Origin: Homalodisca vitripennis
Lineage: Eukaryota > Arthropoda > Insecta > Hemiptera > Cicadellidae
NCBI RefSeq assembly: GCF_021130785.1
Contig: NC_060215.1
Location: forward strand, 71,245,501 to 71,309,500
DNA: 64,000 bases
Direction: 5' to 3'
A model generated the notes under the pieces. That model made no database searches. It was given only the letters and a program-made list of their open reading frames with translations, and was not told the DNA's origin. Position 1 is the stretch's first letter; each line of letters starts with the position of its first letter. Shown piece by piece: positions 63,546 through 64,000 of this stretch. The position numbers and the translations under genes were made by a program.

Positions 63546-64000
63546 ATATATCACACCACATAAGACTTGTTTTGTTTATGAATATGGTGGTTCTAGTGCA
63601 CTTTTGGAGACAAAAGTAAATGAACGTAAATTTCTGTCTAATTTACAATATATCAATTTAAAATTTAAAACAGAAAATCTCTTGTCAAAGGTTGTTAGCT
63701 TCTATGGAGTTTTATGAATTAAATCAATTTAAATTCTTTATCTGTAATTGTCTTTTTCCAGTGACTAAGTGTAAGTTAACTATTTTAATCATTTCTGTAT
63801 TCTTTTTTCATCTATGGCAAATGTACTTCGAATTATTCTAACTCTGTAATTAATGTAATCCCAAATTTATCTTTAATTCGCTCTAAGATTACAATGTCAG
63901 ACTTCTTTTTTATTCTAATTCATTTAATTTATTATATTATTTACATCTTAACTCAACTACTTTATTTAAATTTTCTAAGTCCATTTAGTAAGACTATTAT
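63546..64000. other. Anonymous AT-rich DNA
   Basis: Nothing recognised. Confidence 0.6.

Overview
This is eukaryotic, almost certainly insect, DNA: very AT-rich, intron-dominated, full of (TA)n and (CA)n microsatellites, and carrying decayed transposons of insect-typical families (mariner, other IS630/Tc1-like, piggyBac, P/THAP9-like, Jockey/CR1-type and R1-like LINEs, a tRNA-headed repeat). The repeat mix would suit a hemipteran, but I cannot name the species.

The one host gene I recognise firmly is an SR-protein-specific kinase (SRPK) on the minus strand. Three consecutive coding exons are visible: 35261-35479 (acidic linker, start of the kinase domain, glycine-rich loop), 14307-14394 (beta-3 lysine segment) and 6859-7053 (beta-4/5, hinge, alpha-D). 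Their splice phases agree and the introns are about 20.9 and 7.3 kb. The catalytic loop and C-terminal half are not seen and probably lie beyond position 1. A GC-rich open frame at 50197-50645, with a good start context, a predicted membrane segment and a donor in the right phase, may be an upstream SRPK exon. A second, unrelated-looking minus-strand first exon at about 61030-61170 resembles the start of a MADF domain.

The rest is intron or intergenic DNA. From left to right: a mariner fossil (1.4-2.4 kb); a 5'-truncated, uninterrupted R1-like LINE with a 17-bp target-site duplication (8.66-11.46 kb); an IS630/Tc1-type fossil (11.6-12.5 kb); tRNA-headed repeats (8.5, 13, 39, 44 and 63.4 kb); a piggyBac-like element with recognisable inverted ends (18.4-21.25 kb); a P-element/THAP9-like transposase fossil (21.6-22.75 kb, minus); a Jockey/CR1-type LINE fossil (24.2-26.8 kb); a 30-bp minisatellite family in three blocks (27.5-30.5 kb) around two Tc1-like helix-turn-helix fragments; an internally deleted IS630/Tc1-like element (40.4-41.3 kb, minus) abutting a 14-copy satellite of 150-bp units (41.33-43.39 kb); fold-back repeats at 46.0-46.9 and 60.0-60.3 kb; and long anonymous AT-rich stretches.

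Nothing here looks like an operon, defence locus or other gene system. The points most worth following are the possible membrane-anchored SRPK amino terminus, the tRNA-headed repeat that occurs in tandem and in head-to-head forms between TA tracts, and the satellite that places about 28 splice-donor-like sites on the sense strand of the SRPK transcript.
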